Positions 1 to 12,300 are shown, numbered from the stretch's first letter. The stretch is DNA of 64,000 nt from Edaphochlamys debaryana (GCA_016858145.1 JAEHOE010000088.1:372001-436000), one strand, 5' to 3'. The notes: generated by a model not told the origin, from the letters alone. Translations and numbers: made by a program.

Positions 1-14
1 CCTCGTTCCCTCAC

Positions 15-3000
15 CTGTCGTCCACGCCCCACTCGTCCAGCGTACGACAGATCTCGCTGGGCTTTGGCCGTACCCTGGTCGACGCTGGCACCTGCCCCGG
101 CCCCGCTTTGGGGTCGGCTGCTGCCCAGACTCTCTCGCCAGCCGCAACTCCCAACTTCTCCGCTCCCATGGGCCGAGCCCCGCTGCCGCCTGCCCCGCCA
201 GCCGCCGCAGTGTCAGCCGGTCCCCGCCCCGCCCCAGAGACTGTGGGGGAAAGCGGTTGCGACAGCGCAGGGCCTTGCGGGCTTAGCAGGCCTGCACCCG
301 CGACCGCCGCGGCGGGGTCGGGCGCGGGCGTGTAAGTTGGCGTGGGTGCGGTCCGCGGGTGCCCCTGTACCTCTGAGCTCTTGAGTACATGGGTGGTGTG
401 GGGGGGTGGGGGGGGCTGTGCGGGTGCGAGGTGCACTCGGTGGTGGGTCTGTGGCTCCTGAAGGTGACCCTGAGAGGGGGTGGAGGCATGGGGTGGGGGG
501 GTGGGGGCAGGTAGGGCGGTTACGCAGCGCCACAAGCCTCCGCAGTACAGGTTCCATGTCCATCCATCCACCGCCTCCGCGCTTACAGACCTCCTCTCTC
601 AGTAGCTCCCTGCCATGAGGCTCCTTCACAGCCCCAGCTCCCACCCCCAACGCTCCATACTCTCCCTACCCTTCATACTCGTTCCAGCTTTCCCCACACT
701 CTTCCCCCCACACACCTTCCCTCCCCCCCCACCTTCCCTCCCCCCCCCCCTTCCCTCCCCCCCCCCCCCTTCCCTCCCCCCCCCCCTTCCCTCCCCCCCC
801 CCCACCTGGTCCAGGCAGTCCCTCAGGTATTGGGGTGTGACGCAGGCCACCCCCGGGGGAAGCAGGGGCCCGCACCCGCCCGGGCCCACCCCGGGCCCCG
901 TCCCCGCCCCCGGGCCCAGGCCCAGGCCCAGCAGCGCGGCCGCCTCCTCCGCGCTCGTGTCGGGCCTGCTGGGAGGGAAGCAGGGGAAGGGGACGGTCCT
1001 GGGATCAGCGCTAGGCACAGGCATGCCTGTGGCCCTGGCGCCCGGATTATCCACCCAAATCCACACCTTGCGACCACGAAGGTCGTGTCGGGGCCGACCG
1101 CGTACGCCTCCTGCCCACCCGCCTGCTTCACCTGAGGGGGTGCGGGAAGAGGGGGTGCAGAAGGAAGGGCGGAGTTGTGCTGAGGAGAACGACACGGCTT
1201 TCCCAAAACACGCCGCATCAAGCAGGTACATCCCGGCACACCCTCCCTCCAGGCCCCTCTTCCCCCTCTCTGCACCCGCTCACCCTTGCCAGCACGTCCC
1301 TCGCCTCCCTCCGCGCCCACACCACGATTCGGCAGCCCGCAAACACGCCAGGCCGGGACCCGCCGGGGCCGCTCCGGGGGGAGGGCGTGGGGGAGGCTGA
1401 CTGTGTGGGGTCAGGCACCGACGTCTCTGCGCGGGTGGGCGTACCGCTAACGTCTAGGAGCCCTGGCCTGGCCCCCCTCGCAGTGGGCGGAGAACGGTCG
1501 CTATCCGGAAGGTGTCCGGAGCTGTCCGGAGTGCGGTCCGGAAGGTGTCCGGCACTGCCTGGCCTGGCATCCTTAGCAGGGAACGGAGAGCGGCCGCCGG
1601 CGAGGACAGCTGGCCGCCGCATGGGGCGGTCGAGCGGTGGCCGGGGATTCGGCGGAGCTGCGCCGAGGCGGGGGACATCCGCTGGGGCGGCATGGGGGGT
1701 GTCGCCCCGGTCTTGCGATCGGGAGGTCGTGTCTGATGTGGGGCCGCCCCCCTGCCTCCGCCCGGCCGCTGGCCCCTCCGGCGCCTGCTGCCGCCTCCGC
1801 CGCATCGCCTCCAGGCGCTGACGGAGGGTCAGGTCCGCAGTATCCCCTGCCCGGGCCTCCGCGGGCGGCCCCTCGGGGGGACGGAGGGAGGGGCTTGCGG
1901 TTGGCATACCCTCCGTCCGCGCCGCCCCCGCCGCCCGCCCCGGCCCTGCAGACAGCGCATCCGCAGAGGCGGGGGCAGCGGCGGGGCAGGCGGCAGCTGC
2001 ATCGGGGGCGGGGCTGCCTGCCTGTCCCTCAGACCCCTCACCCCCTGCCCGCAGCCGCGGCACTTCGAGCGATCCCCCTGCACTGAGAGCGCCCTCTGCC
2101 CGCGCCTCCGCCTCTCTCCAGGCTGGGGCTGGGGACCCCGTTCTTCCAGCCGGTACCAACCGCGGCGAGGCGCCGGCGGCGGCTGGCGAGGCGGAGCGGC
2201 GCCGCTTGGCGGGGGGCGGGGAGGCAGCAGCGGCCTCGCCGGGGGCTGCGGCCCCTGCCCCCGCCCCGCCACCCCCCTGGCCGCTGGCAGGCGGAGACCC
2301 CAGCCGCTGCCCAGCGGGGGCCGAAGCCTGGGGAGGGGCCGAAGCCTGGGGTGAGGTTGCTAGCCCAGCACCCGCCTCGCTCCCGTCCCTCAAATGGGGC
2401 TGGGGTGAACTCGGGCGGATCAGGCCTGCCGGTGCCGGTGGGGACGAGGGCGGAGGCGGCGGCTGCAGCGGGGTGGGCCGCCGGGCCGCTGCCGGGGACG
2501 GCGTGGGGACGGCACTGGCCGCTGGGGAGGCGCACGGCCCTGCTACGGCAAGCCGGGGCCCCGGGGGACTCTGTGGCTCGGGGAGAGGCCCCCCTGCGCC
2601 CCCGCCTCCGTTTGCCCTTAGCCCAACATCCGCGGCGGAAGGCGCAGGGCCAGCGCCGGAGGCCGGTCCCGCCCCCGCCCCCGCGGCCGCCTGGCGGAGG
2701 CTGAAGCCGCTGACGAGCGCCGCGTCCCTCCGCTCCAGATACACACAGTCGCCGGAGAGCAGCTGCACGGGGGGTGGGAAAGAAGGGCAGGCAGCAACCT
2801 GCGAGTTCGAGAACTGCCACCAGTCTTTGCCCCTCGAAGCCCCGCCACACGCTACGCCCACCCTCGTAGCTCCGCTCGAGGCGCACCCACAATCTTATCT
2901 TGCCCCCACCTCTGCGGATGCCCCCGCCGGCAGCAGCAGTACTGGCTCGCGGATGCGACCGTCGGGGCCGGCCCACGCGGCATTGCCCCGCACCACCGCC

Positions 3001-3284
3001 GCGCCCGATGGATGGAGCACGCTCAGCCGAACCCGCCCGAGTGCCGCCGGGGCTCCGCGTGCGTCTGGCTGCTGCTGAAGCACCACAGAGCAGTGGCTGC
3101 GGCTCACGGAGAGGCTGTGGATGCGGGTCCGAGGGCCACGACCGAGGATGAGGGGCTCGTTCGGGGTCAGCGGCAGCCGCACGCTATCGTCCTCGAGGCG
3201 CGCATTATTGTGTGTCGACAAGGATGTGTGCGCCCAGCCTTTTTCGCGCCATCGCGCCAACCGCATCGGGACCGTTGGGGGCAA
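15..3284 (-). CDS. FHA-BRCT family X DNA polymerase, inverted paralogue (5' half; cut by window edge)
   Basis: This is the head-to-head copy of the complete gene at 3340-13263. Exons on the minus strand are 3284-2910, 2762-1284, 1131-1067, 965-806 and 469-15. All boundaries match the other copy, and every phase is compatible. The first exon encodes an FHA domain with the GRGPRT and VSRSHCSVVL core. Exon 2 holds a long Pro/Ala-rich linker with a KRRRS basic patch and ends at the start of a BRCT domain (FAGCRIVVWARREA). The BRCT continues through VTPQYLRDCLDQ and ends at GHLQEP, where the other copy reads GRLLDP. The last visible exon ends DEWGVDDR followed by GTGAGG. The linker is about 120 residues shorter than in the other copy. 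The reading frame is open throughout, so this is not an obvious pseudogene, but its catalytic half lies outside the window. The start codon is uncertain: 3284 and 3266 are both possible, and both are very close to the opposing gene. Confidence 0.75.
718..805. repeat. C-rich minisatellite (intron of left-arm polymerase)
   Basis: Runs of C interrupted by TTCCCT at intervals of about 15-20 bp. This is the mirror counterpart of the G-rich array at 6126-6283 in the right arm, with fewer units. Confidence 0.85.
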
Positions 3285-3348
3285 TGCCTTCGGGCCCTCT
3301 CGCGCTGAACAGAAGCATTAAAAATGACACCTAGTAAAGATGGAGCTC
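3206..3348. promoter_or_regulatory. Short unique centre of the inverted duplication; presumed shared promoter
   Basis: Homology between the two arms starts near 3205 (left, minus) and 3349 (right, plus), which leaves about 140 bp of non-duplicated sequence. If both genes are expressed, this spacer must hold both promoters, or the left 5' coding region must extend into it. I see no convincing TATA box. A CATTAAAAATG stretch lies 20-30 bp upstream of the right ATG. Confidence 0.4.
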
Positions 3349-6300
3349 GCTAGCCTCGAGGACGATAGCGTCCGGCTGCCGCTGACCCCGAACGAGCCCC
3401 TCATCCTTGGTCGTGGCCCGCGGACCCTCATCCACAGCCTCTCCGTGAGCCGCAGCCACTGCTCTGTGGTGCTTCAGCAGCAGCCAGACGCACGCGGAGC
3501 CCCGGCGGCACTCGGGCGGGTTCGGCTGAGCGTGCTCCATCCATCGGGCGCGGCGGTGGTGCGGGGCAATGCCGCGTGGGCCGGCCCCGACGGTCGCATC
3601 CCCGAGCCAGTACTGCTGCTGCCGGCGGGGGCATCCGCAGAGGTGGGGGCAAGATAAGATTGTGGGTGCGCCTCGAGCGGAGCTACGAGGGTGGGCGCAG
3701 CGTGTGGCGGGGCTTCGAGGGGCAAAGACTGGTGGCAGTTCTCGAACTCGCAGGTTGCTGCCTGCCCTTCTTTCCCACCCCCCGTGCAGCTGCTCTCCGG
3801 CGACTGTGTGTATCTGGAGCGGAGGGACGCGGCGCTCGTCAGCGGCTTCAGCCTCCGCCAGGCGGCCGCGGGGGCGGGGGCGGGACCGGCCTCCGCCGCT
3901 GGCCCTGCGCCTTCCGCCGCGGATGTTGGGCTGAGGGCAAACGGAGGCGGGGGCGCAGGGGGGCCTCTCCCCGAGCCACAGAGTCCCCCGGGGCCCCGGC
4001 TTGCCGTAGCAGGGCCGTACGCCTCCCCAGCGGCCAGAGCCGTCCCCACGCCGTCCCCGGCAGCGGCCCGACGACCCACCCCGCTGCAGCCGCCGCCTCC
4101 GCCCTCGTCCCCACCGGCACCGGCAGGCCTACTCGTCCCGGGTGCACCCCAGCCCCATTTGAGGGACGGGAGCGAGGCGGGTGCGGGGCTAGCAGCCTCA
4201 CCCCAGGCTTCGGCCCCTCCCCAGGCTTCGGCCCCCGCTGGGCAGCGGCTGGGGTCTCCGCCTGCCAGCGGCCAGGGGGGTGGCGGGGCGGGGGCAGGGG
4301 CCGCAGCCCCCGGCGAGGCCGCTGCTGCCTCCCCGCCCCCCGCCAAGCGGCGCCGCTCCGCCTCGCCAGCCGCCGCCGGCGCCTCGCCGCGGTTGGTACC
4401 GGCTGGAAGAACGGGGTCCCCAGCCCCAGCCTGGAGAGAGGCGGAGGCGCGGGCAGAGGGCGCTCTCAGTGCAGGGGGATCGCTCGAAGTGCCGCGGCTG
4501 CGGGCAGGGGGTGAAGGCTGCGGGGAGCAGGCAGGCAGCCCCGGCCCCACCGATGCATCGGCCGCCTGCCCCGCCGCTGCCCCCGCCTCTGCGGATGCGC
4601 TGTCTGCAGGGCCGGGGCGGACGGCGGGGCCGGCACAGACGGGTGGGAAGCCCCTCGCAAGCCCCTCCCACCTTCCCCCCGAGGGGCCGCCCGCGGAGGC
4701 CGGGGCAGGGGATGCTGCGGACCTGACCCTCCGTCAGCGCCTGGAGGCGATGCGGCGGAGGCGGCAGCAGGCGGCGGAGGGGCCAGCGGCCGGGCGGAGG
4801 CAGGGGGGCGGCCCCGCAGCAGACACGGCCTCCCGATCGCAAGGCCGGGGCCGCATCCCTCCCGGCGGAGCCCCCGTCCTTGGGGGCCGGGGCTGCATCC
4901 CACATGGCCACACAGGGGACACCGCTGGGGCTGCCTTCGCCGAGCCACCTCCCCCCTCCAATCACCAGCACCACCAACAAGAACAGCAGGAACAAGGGCA
5001 GGCCACCCCTCAGCCGCTCCACACCTCGACGGCCCCCGCCCCCACCTCAACCCAAGCCCAAGCCCTAGCACGGCTCCTCCTCCGTCCTCCCCTCGGTGCG
5101 CCCAACACAGCGGCAGCGCCAGAGACGCCCACGTCACATACCTCGCTACCATCCCCCAACACAGGCACCCCATTCTCACGTGGCACGCTCACAGCCCCCG
5201 ACAGCAATCTAGCAATCCCTCACACAGGCACCATATCCTCCGCTCCCTCGGTCCTCTCAGCTCAGTCCACCCAGCTGTCGCCCTCCACCCGAGTGTGGCA
5301 GCCCCATGCCCCGGATGCGACGTCGTACCGGACTCCGGACAGCTCCGGACACCTTCCGGACCGCAATCCGGACGGCTCCGGACACGTACCGGACCGCACT
5401 CTGGACGGCTCTGGGCACGGTCCGGACAGCTTTCGTTCCCCGCCCGCTGCCAGGGTTGCCCGGCTTGGGCTCCTGGCAATGATGACCCAACGCACCTTTT
5501 CTGGGGAGGAGCTGCCCTCGCCCTCGCCCTCGCCCTCTCTCTCCCCCCGAGGCGGCCGCGGCGGGTCCCGGCCTGGCGTGTTTGCGGGCTGCCGAATCGT
5601 GGTGTGGGCGCGGAGGGAGGCGAGGGACGTGCTGGCAAGGGTGAGCGGGTGCAGAGAGGGGGAAGAGGGGCCTGGAGGGAGGGTGTGCCGGGATGTACCT
5701 GCTTGATGCGGCGTGTTTTGGGAAAGCCGTGTCGCTCTCCTCAGCACAACTCCGCCCTTCCTTCTGCACCCCCTCTTCCCGCACCCCCTCAGGTGAAGCA
5801 GGCGGGTGGGCAGGAGGCGTACGCGGTCGGCCCCGACACGACCTTCGTGGTCGCAAGGTGCGGGCCCCGGCGCCAGGGGATCAGCCATGTTCATGCGTGG
5901 CGCTGGCCCCAAGACCGTGTCATTGTGCCCCTCTTCCTCTGGTCCCCCCTTCCCCGCAGGCCCGACACGAGCGCGGAGGAGGCGGCCGCGCTGCTGGGCC
6001 TGGGCCTGGGCCTGGGCCCGGGGGCGGGGGCGGGGCCCGGGGTGGGCCCGGGCGGGTCCGGGCCCCTGCTTCCCCCGGGGGTGGCCTGCGTCACACCCCA
6101 ATACCTGAGGGACTGCCTGGACCAGGTGGGGGGGGGGGGAGGGAAGGTGGGGGGGGGAGGGAAGGTGGGGGGGGGGAGGGAAGGTGGGGGGGGGAGGGAA
6201 GGTGGGGGGGGGGAGGGAAGGTGTGGGGGGGGAGGGAAGGTGGGGGGGGGGAGGGAAGGTGGGGGGGGAGGGAAAGGCGGGTAAAGACCAAAGAGCGATG

Positions 6301-9300
6301 CGTTTAGGCAAATCTTGACCAGTCGTGCACCCTCCGTCCCTCCGTCCGTCCCTGTCAGGGCCGGCTGCTGGACCCCGAACCCCACCACCTGGTGCCCCTC
6401 GCCCCCGCACAGCCCCACGTGGACGCACATGGGCCTGGGGCCTTACCCCCCTGCCCCCTGTCCCTGGCGCCTGCGGGCCGCACCGCGGTGACGGAGGCAG
6501 GACGATCTGGAGCAGCGGTTGGTACGGAAGCGGAGGGGGCGGGCCCAAGCCGGGCCCCGCCGTACCACCCGGGCCCACGGCTGCTCTCTCCCACGGCCTC
6601 TGGGGCGGGAGGGGTTGGGGCAGCGCCGGGCACGGCAGCAGCGGCGGCGGCGGCGGCTGGCGGGGCGGGCGGCGGCGGGGCTATGCCGGTCGTGGCGGAT
6701 AAGCTGGCGGGGGCGGCGGCGGAGGCGGCGGCGGTGTCGAGCAGGATCAAGCCGAGGCCTGAGGAGATCTGCCGTACGCTGGACGAATGGGGCGTGGACG
6801 ACAGGTGAGGGGAGGGGCGCCGGTGGGGGGGCTCATCTGGGGGGTTGGGCGTGTGAGAGCTGTCGCTTGTGCTCATCCATAAACTGCTTTGAATCCAGAT
6901 AGATGGATCGAGCCCTGGGACGGCGGGGGTCATCCGGGGGGGCGTGTGCGTTACGTGCTCACGGTTGTGTGCTCGTCCCAAACCAGGTGGATCGAGCCCT
7001 GGGACGAGCAAGCCGCCCGCCGTACAGTCATCAAGCTGCTGTCTGTCTGGACCAAGTGAGGGTGGACAGGGGGAGGGAGGAGGGAGGAGGGGGGAGGGAG
7101 GAGGGAGGAGGGAGGAGGGAGGAGGGAGGAGGGAGGAGGGAGGAGGGAGGAGGGAGGAGGGAGGAGGGAGGAGGGAGGAGGGAGGAGGGAGGAGGGAGGA
7201 GGGAGGAGGGAGGAGGGAGGAGGGGGGAGGAGGGAGGAGGGGGGAGGAGGGAGGAGGGGGGAGGAGGGAGGGAAGGCGTGGGGAGGAGGGAGGGAAGGCG
7301 TGGGGAGGGGAGAAGAGCGCGCGCCTCAGCCGCTGTCGTACATCCACATCCACGCCCACACCCATACACCCGGCTCTCCTCCTCCAGGCCCGTTGCTCTG
7401 ATGCCCTTTGCTTATCCCTCCTGCTGATCCCCCCACGCAGGTACGCCTACGCTAAGCGGCTCAGTGCAGCGAAGACCTCCGCCGCCGCCGCCGCCGGCGC
7501 CGAGGCGGAGGGTCCGGGCACCAGCGGGGGTGAGTCCGGACCGGACAGCGCCGGACCGGACTCGGACAGCGGTCCGGAGGGCGAGGGCGAGGGCCCGGAC
7601 GGTCCGGACCCGGGTCCGGACAAGGGGGAGGGAGGCGGTCAGGATGGCTCGAGCCACACGGGGGCAGGCGCCGTCAGGGGTGGCGGCGGTGGGGCACCTG
7701 GGGAAGGCGGAAGAGCAGGAGGCGGCGGCGGCGGAGGAGGAGGAGGGGGCAGCACTCTACCCACTCCTCGTGGCAACGGCGTGTGTTCGCACGTGTGCTG
7801 CTCCGCTCGGCCCTTCTGTATCATTCTGCAGCTGCTGCGGACGCGCAACGTGAGCTGTGGGGGAGGGGGAGGGGTGCGGTAGGGAGTGGGCGGAAGGGGA
7901 GGAGAGGCGGAGGCCGGGGCGGAGGGTAAGGGGGTTTGGGAATGGGGGAGGCGGTTGAAACAGTGTTTCCGGCCGGTTTTGAACGAACCTCCACCTCCAC
8001 CTTGCCGCAGCTGTACGAGGGCGACGAGGGCCCCGCTACCTTCTTCAAGCAGCGCGCGCTCAACCGCTGCGTGGCGCTGCTGGTGCGACTGCGGGAGCCG
8101 CTGGGCAGCCGGCAGCAGCTGGCGGGGTACGGGCTGGGGCGGAAGACGGAGGACAAGGTGGGTGGGTGGGTGGGTGCCGGGTGCTGGGCGGGTGTCTGCA
8201 GGTAACCGAGGGCGAGGACCAGCAAGAAGCGGGCTAGGGCCAACCAGTGCACCCAGCCTTGCCATTCCAACACCCTCCGTCTGTTCCTGTTGCCCTTTCC
8301 CAACCTCGCATCTAGCGACCAGAGGACCCCCATCCTTTGCCCACTCCTTGCCATCTCCCCCTTTCCGTTGCCACTCCCTCTACCCCCCACCCCCACCCAA
8401 GCAGGTGCACGAGATCCTGATGACAGGCACCTACCGCCGTAACGAGGCCATCGAGTCCGACCCGCGCCGGCGGACCCTGGCTCTTTTCACACAGGTGGGC
8501 CGGTTGGTCTGGCCCGGGTGCCTGTTAGGACCCTTACTTAGTTAGTTAGTTAGTTAGTTCGTTAGTTGCGTGATGAGAATTGCGTAGGGACGCTTTGCCC
8601 ATCCACGTTTTGCGCGCCCCTGCTCCTGAGCGGGCGTTTGGCCCCACGTGCCCCTGGCTCGGACCTCCTCCTCCCCTCGCTAACCCCCTCCAGGTGTGGG
8701 GCTGTGGTCCCCCGACGGCGGCCCGGTGGTACCGAGAGGGGTGCCGCACGTGAGGCCCTTGGGGGGGGGGGCGGGGGGCAAGGCAGGGGATGGGCACCGA
8801 GCAGGCGGGCACCAGAAGGGATAGACGTACTTGTCGCATGCCCACGGGCGTATGTGGCGGATGGGGCCTGCCCGCCCCACGCGCCCGCGCTCGCCTCCTG
8901 CCAGTGACCTGCCCCCTGCCAACCTGGCCCCTCCCCCCCTCCCCGCTTCAAAGGCTGGACGACGTCCGTAAGCTGCCCGGCCTGAGCCAGGTGGGGTGAT
9001 AGGGGTGTGTGTGTGTGGAGGGGGGCAGCGGGTGGGAGGGGAGGGCCGCCGCACTCTTTCATGCACCCGTCGTTAGAGCTCTCCATGCTCCTCTGCCAAG
9101 CCCTCTAGCCCTCAAGGGAAGGGGGGGAAACGGGAGGGAGGGTGCGCACTGAGGGAGCAAATCCCGCAACCCTCTGCAGAGCTCTCCGTTCTCCCCAAGG
9201 CCCCCGTGTCTGGTGGCAAGTTGCTGTGACACGTGACACACCCGTACGACACCCGTACGGCACCCCCTCGGCCCCAGGTCCAGAGGCTGGGGCTGCAGCA

Positions 9301-12300
9301 CTTCGAGGACTTCCAGGTGGGGGGGAGGGGGGGGGAGGGGGGGCAAGAGGGGGGGCGACAGGGCAATGGAGGAAAGGGGCAGGCGGGAGGGCTGTGTGGG
9401 ATGCGCATGTTGGCTCCCGCCCACGAGCCTCTTCCCCACTCCCTCCCCTCCCCCTCCCCCCAGCGGCGGCTGAGCCGTGCCGAGGTGGAGGCGGTGGGGG
9501 CGGCGGTGCGGAGGGCGGCACTGGACGCACTCGGGGTGGGAAGGGGGGGGGAGGTGGGGAGGGGGGGGGAGGGAGAGGAGGGGGCATGGAAGCGAAGGGG
9601 AGACGTGGGACACAGAAGAAGCTGGGAGGAAGCCAACTCGAGCGGAGCTGTATTGCACGACATAGGACGCTGGCTAGACGACCTCTACTGCAACCCCATC
9701 AGCACCTAGATCACCCATTCCCCCCCCCCTCCCCCCCCCAGTCCCTGACCGGCCTCCCCTCCTCCTCCCTGTCCGACCGCCTCCACGCCCGACCCATGGG
9801 CTCGTACGTGCGGGGAAGCGCATCATGCTCGGACGTGGTGGGGGAGGGGGGGTGGGAGGGTGGGATAGGGGGGTAAAGGGGGGGAGGGAACTGATCATGG
9901 GGACGGGACGAAGGGACCGACGCACGCCACAGCCCTCACGCCTCATTTCCTTCCCACCCCTCCCCAGGACTTCATTCTGGCCCCCGGCCCCGCCGCCGCC
10001 TCCCACCCCCGCGTCACCCCCGCCTCCCTCCTCGCCGCCACCCTCGCGCTGCTGGCGGAGAGGGGGTTCGTGGCGCAGGGGGCGGAGGAGGGGGTGGAAG
10101 TGTGAGTGGAGGGGGAGGCAAGAGGGGGGGGGGCAGGAGGGATTGAGACTTGAGGCGTGGGGTCGTGTGAGGGTCTTGGCTACTCGGCGCCAGTTCGTAT
10201 CTTGTGGCCATGTAATGCTGTCGACCACTAATAGCTCACACTCTGAAGCCCCTCCCAGGTTACAGGAGATTGTCCCTTTTCTTTCATCGATCACAGACGC
10301 GAGTTCCCCCCCAAGGTGGAGACCATCCGCCTCGACCGCCCCGGCACCGCGCAGCAGCAGCAGCAGCTGGCGAGGCTGAGGGAGATCATGGAGCAGGTGG
10401 GGGACAAGAGGGGGAGGGGGGGAGGGAGATCATGGAGCAGGTGCTGGGGGGGGGAAGGGGGGGGGGGGGAGGGGGGAGGGGGGAGGGGGGAGGGGGAGGG
10501 ATTCCGGGCGACTTGAGGAGCGAAGGAAGAGAGGGAGGGTGGGGAGCGAGGGGAGTCCGCAAGGGCTTTCATGTGCGATGTGCGAGGGGGGTAACGGGGT
10601 GCGTCCTTTGTGCCCTGTTGCGTGAACCCGCGATGCTTCCTACCTTCCTACCTAAGCCGCCTCCTTGGTACCTGAATCATGTGCATGCATGAAGTACACG
10701 CCGTGCCCTTCCGTCTTCCCCTCCTTTGGCCGCAGGGCCAAGGGCAGCAGCCCTCCCCCAGCGACCCCGGCAGCGGCCGGGGCGGCGGCGGGGGCGGCTG
10801 GCGGGGCGGCGGCTGGCGGGGGCGCGGGCGCTGGCGCGGGGGCGGCGGCGGTCAGGGCGGCGGCGGCATCGGGGGTCAGGGGGGGAGCGGGGGCGGGGGC
10901 GGGGGCGGGGGCGGGGGCGGGGGCGGGGGCGGGGGCGGGTATAGTGGGATCGGTGGGGGCAGGTACGGAGGAGGCAAGCGCGGGGGCGGAGGCGGCAGGG
11001 GCTGGGGCGGCAGGCCCTGGCGCGATGGCAAGATGTCGTACGGCGAGAGCAAGCGGCGGCGGGCGCTCAAACCCGACCCCGGGCCCGAGCCCCTGGATGA
11101 CGTCACCTCCCCAGATACGGATGATGATGAGGAGGATGAGATCCAGCACGTGGCGGAGAATCCAGGATCCAGGATCGAACATCCAGTCCAGCATGTGGCG
11201 GAGAAGGAGGGGGAGGAGCTGGGCGGGGGAGGGGTGTCCAGGCGGCACGAAGGGGCTGCGGAGGCACGCCGGCCGGGCCCTTCGGGGGCCGGAGGGGCGG
11301 CAGCGCGGGCGAGCGGGGCGGGGCAGAGCCCCGCCCGGCCTCCCGGCTTGGAGTGTGGCCGAGGCGACGGCGGCAGTGGCGGTGGCGGAGGAGGATGGCG
11401 GAGCCCGGCGGCAGCTGCGGGAGGAGGCAGAGGCGAGGCCGGAGGCGGAGGCGGAGTAGGAGTAGGAGGTGCTGCATCCACGCCCTTTGCAAGCCCTGAG
11501 GCGGCCGCGCCCGTCAGGGGCCCCAGCCGCGCAAGCCCGGGCGGTGGCGGGGGGGACGGCAGGGCCGTTGGGGCCGGGACCGCGATGGGTGCCGGCCCGT
11601 CCTCCGCTGGCGGCCCGTCGCCGTGCCCCCCACGTGCCCCCCGCCTGGCCACGTCAGCGTCCTTCGCCGTGTCCCCCCACGTGGGGGTGGACAGTGCCAC
11701 GTGGCTGGGTGAGGGGGAGGGGGTGAGAGGGGGGGTAGAGGGTGTCGTGACAAGTGGGAGGGAGCCGCCCTGCACGCTCCACCATCGCCTTCGCCTCTGG
11801 TCCTGTCAGGTGTCAGCACCGCACAGCACGCCTCCTCCCACCCACCCACCCTCCCAATCCCGTGCCTCCTTCCCCTCCCACCCACCCCCCTCCCACCCCA
11901 GGCGTGTGGCTGGACCCCTCCAGCGGCCGGCACTGCCGTGTGGACGTCAAGGCCTACCGCGCCCCGCTGCTCCCCTTCGCCGTCACCTACTTCGCATCGG
12001 GGCTGGAGTTCAACAGGGCGCTGCGGTGGGGGGGGGGGGGCTGGAGGGATGGATGGGAGGGGGAGGGATCATACGTGGAAGGGATAAAGGTGAGAAAGTG
12101 GGGAAGGGCCAATCTCCCGCTGCACCCGCGTGGGAGGGGAGGGGGGAGAAGATGGAGCGGGCGGGCCTGCCTGGAACACCATACGACATACGACGCGCCC
12201 TGCCCGCACCTCCTTTCCTCCCCCGCCTACCACCCACCCACCCACCCAGCTACTACGCGCACCTCCGTCGCTTCATCGGAGCCCGGGCCAGGGCGCTGCA

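Larger units (their letters stand above)
1..6810. repeat. Large inverted (head-to-head) duplication
   Basis: The left arm (about 1-3205) is the reverse complement of the right arm (about 3349-6810). Exons are nearly identical and intron positions match. Arm lengths differ because of indels in the exon 2 linker and in the purine-rich introns. The left arm reaches position 1, so the duplication probably continues outside the window. Confidence 0.9.

Noticed and set aside
6903..7055. Use of the decoy at 6901-6926 as the true exon 6
   Set aside because: It lacks the continued homology (DEQAARRTVIKLL) and an in-phase donor. The copy at 6987 has both.
7530..7831. Possible extra intron in polymerase exon 7 (GTGAGT at 7530, CTGCAG at 7826-7831)
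   Set aside because: Both sites look good, but splicing them shifts the phase and breaks the join to LYEGDEG. The unspliced exon keeps the frame.
10665..11459. Ala-rich alternative frame across polymerase exon 17
   Set aside because: It does not join in phase with the upstream or downstream catalytic exons. The Gly-rich frame does, and it ends at a donor that restores the conserved GVWLDPSSG sequence.
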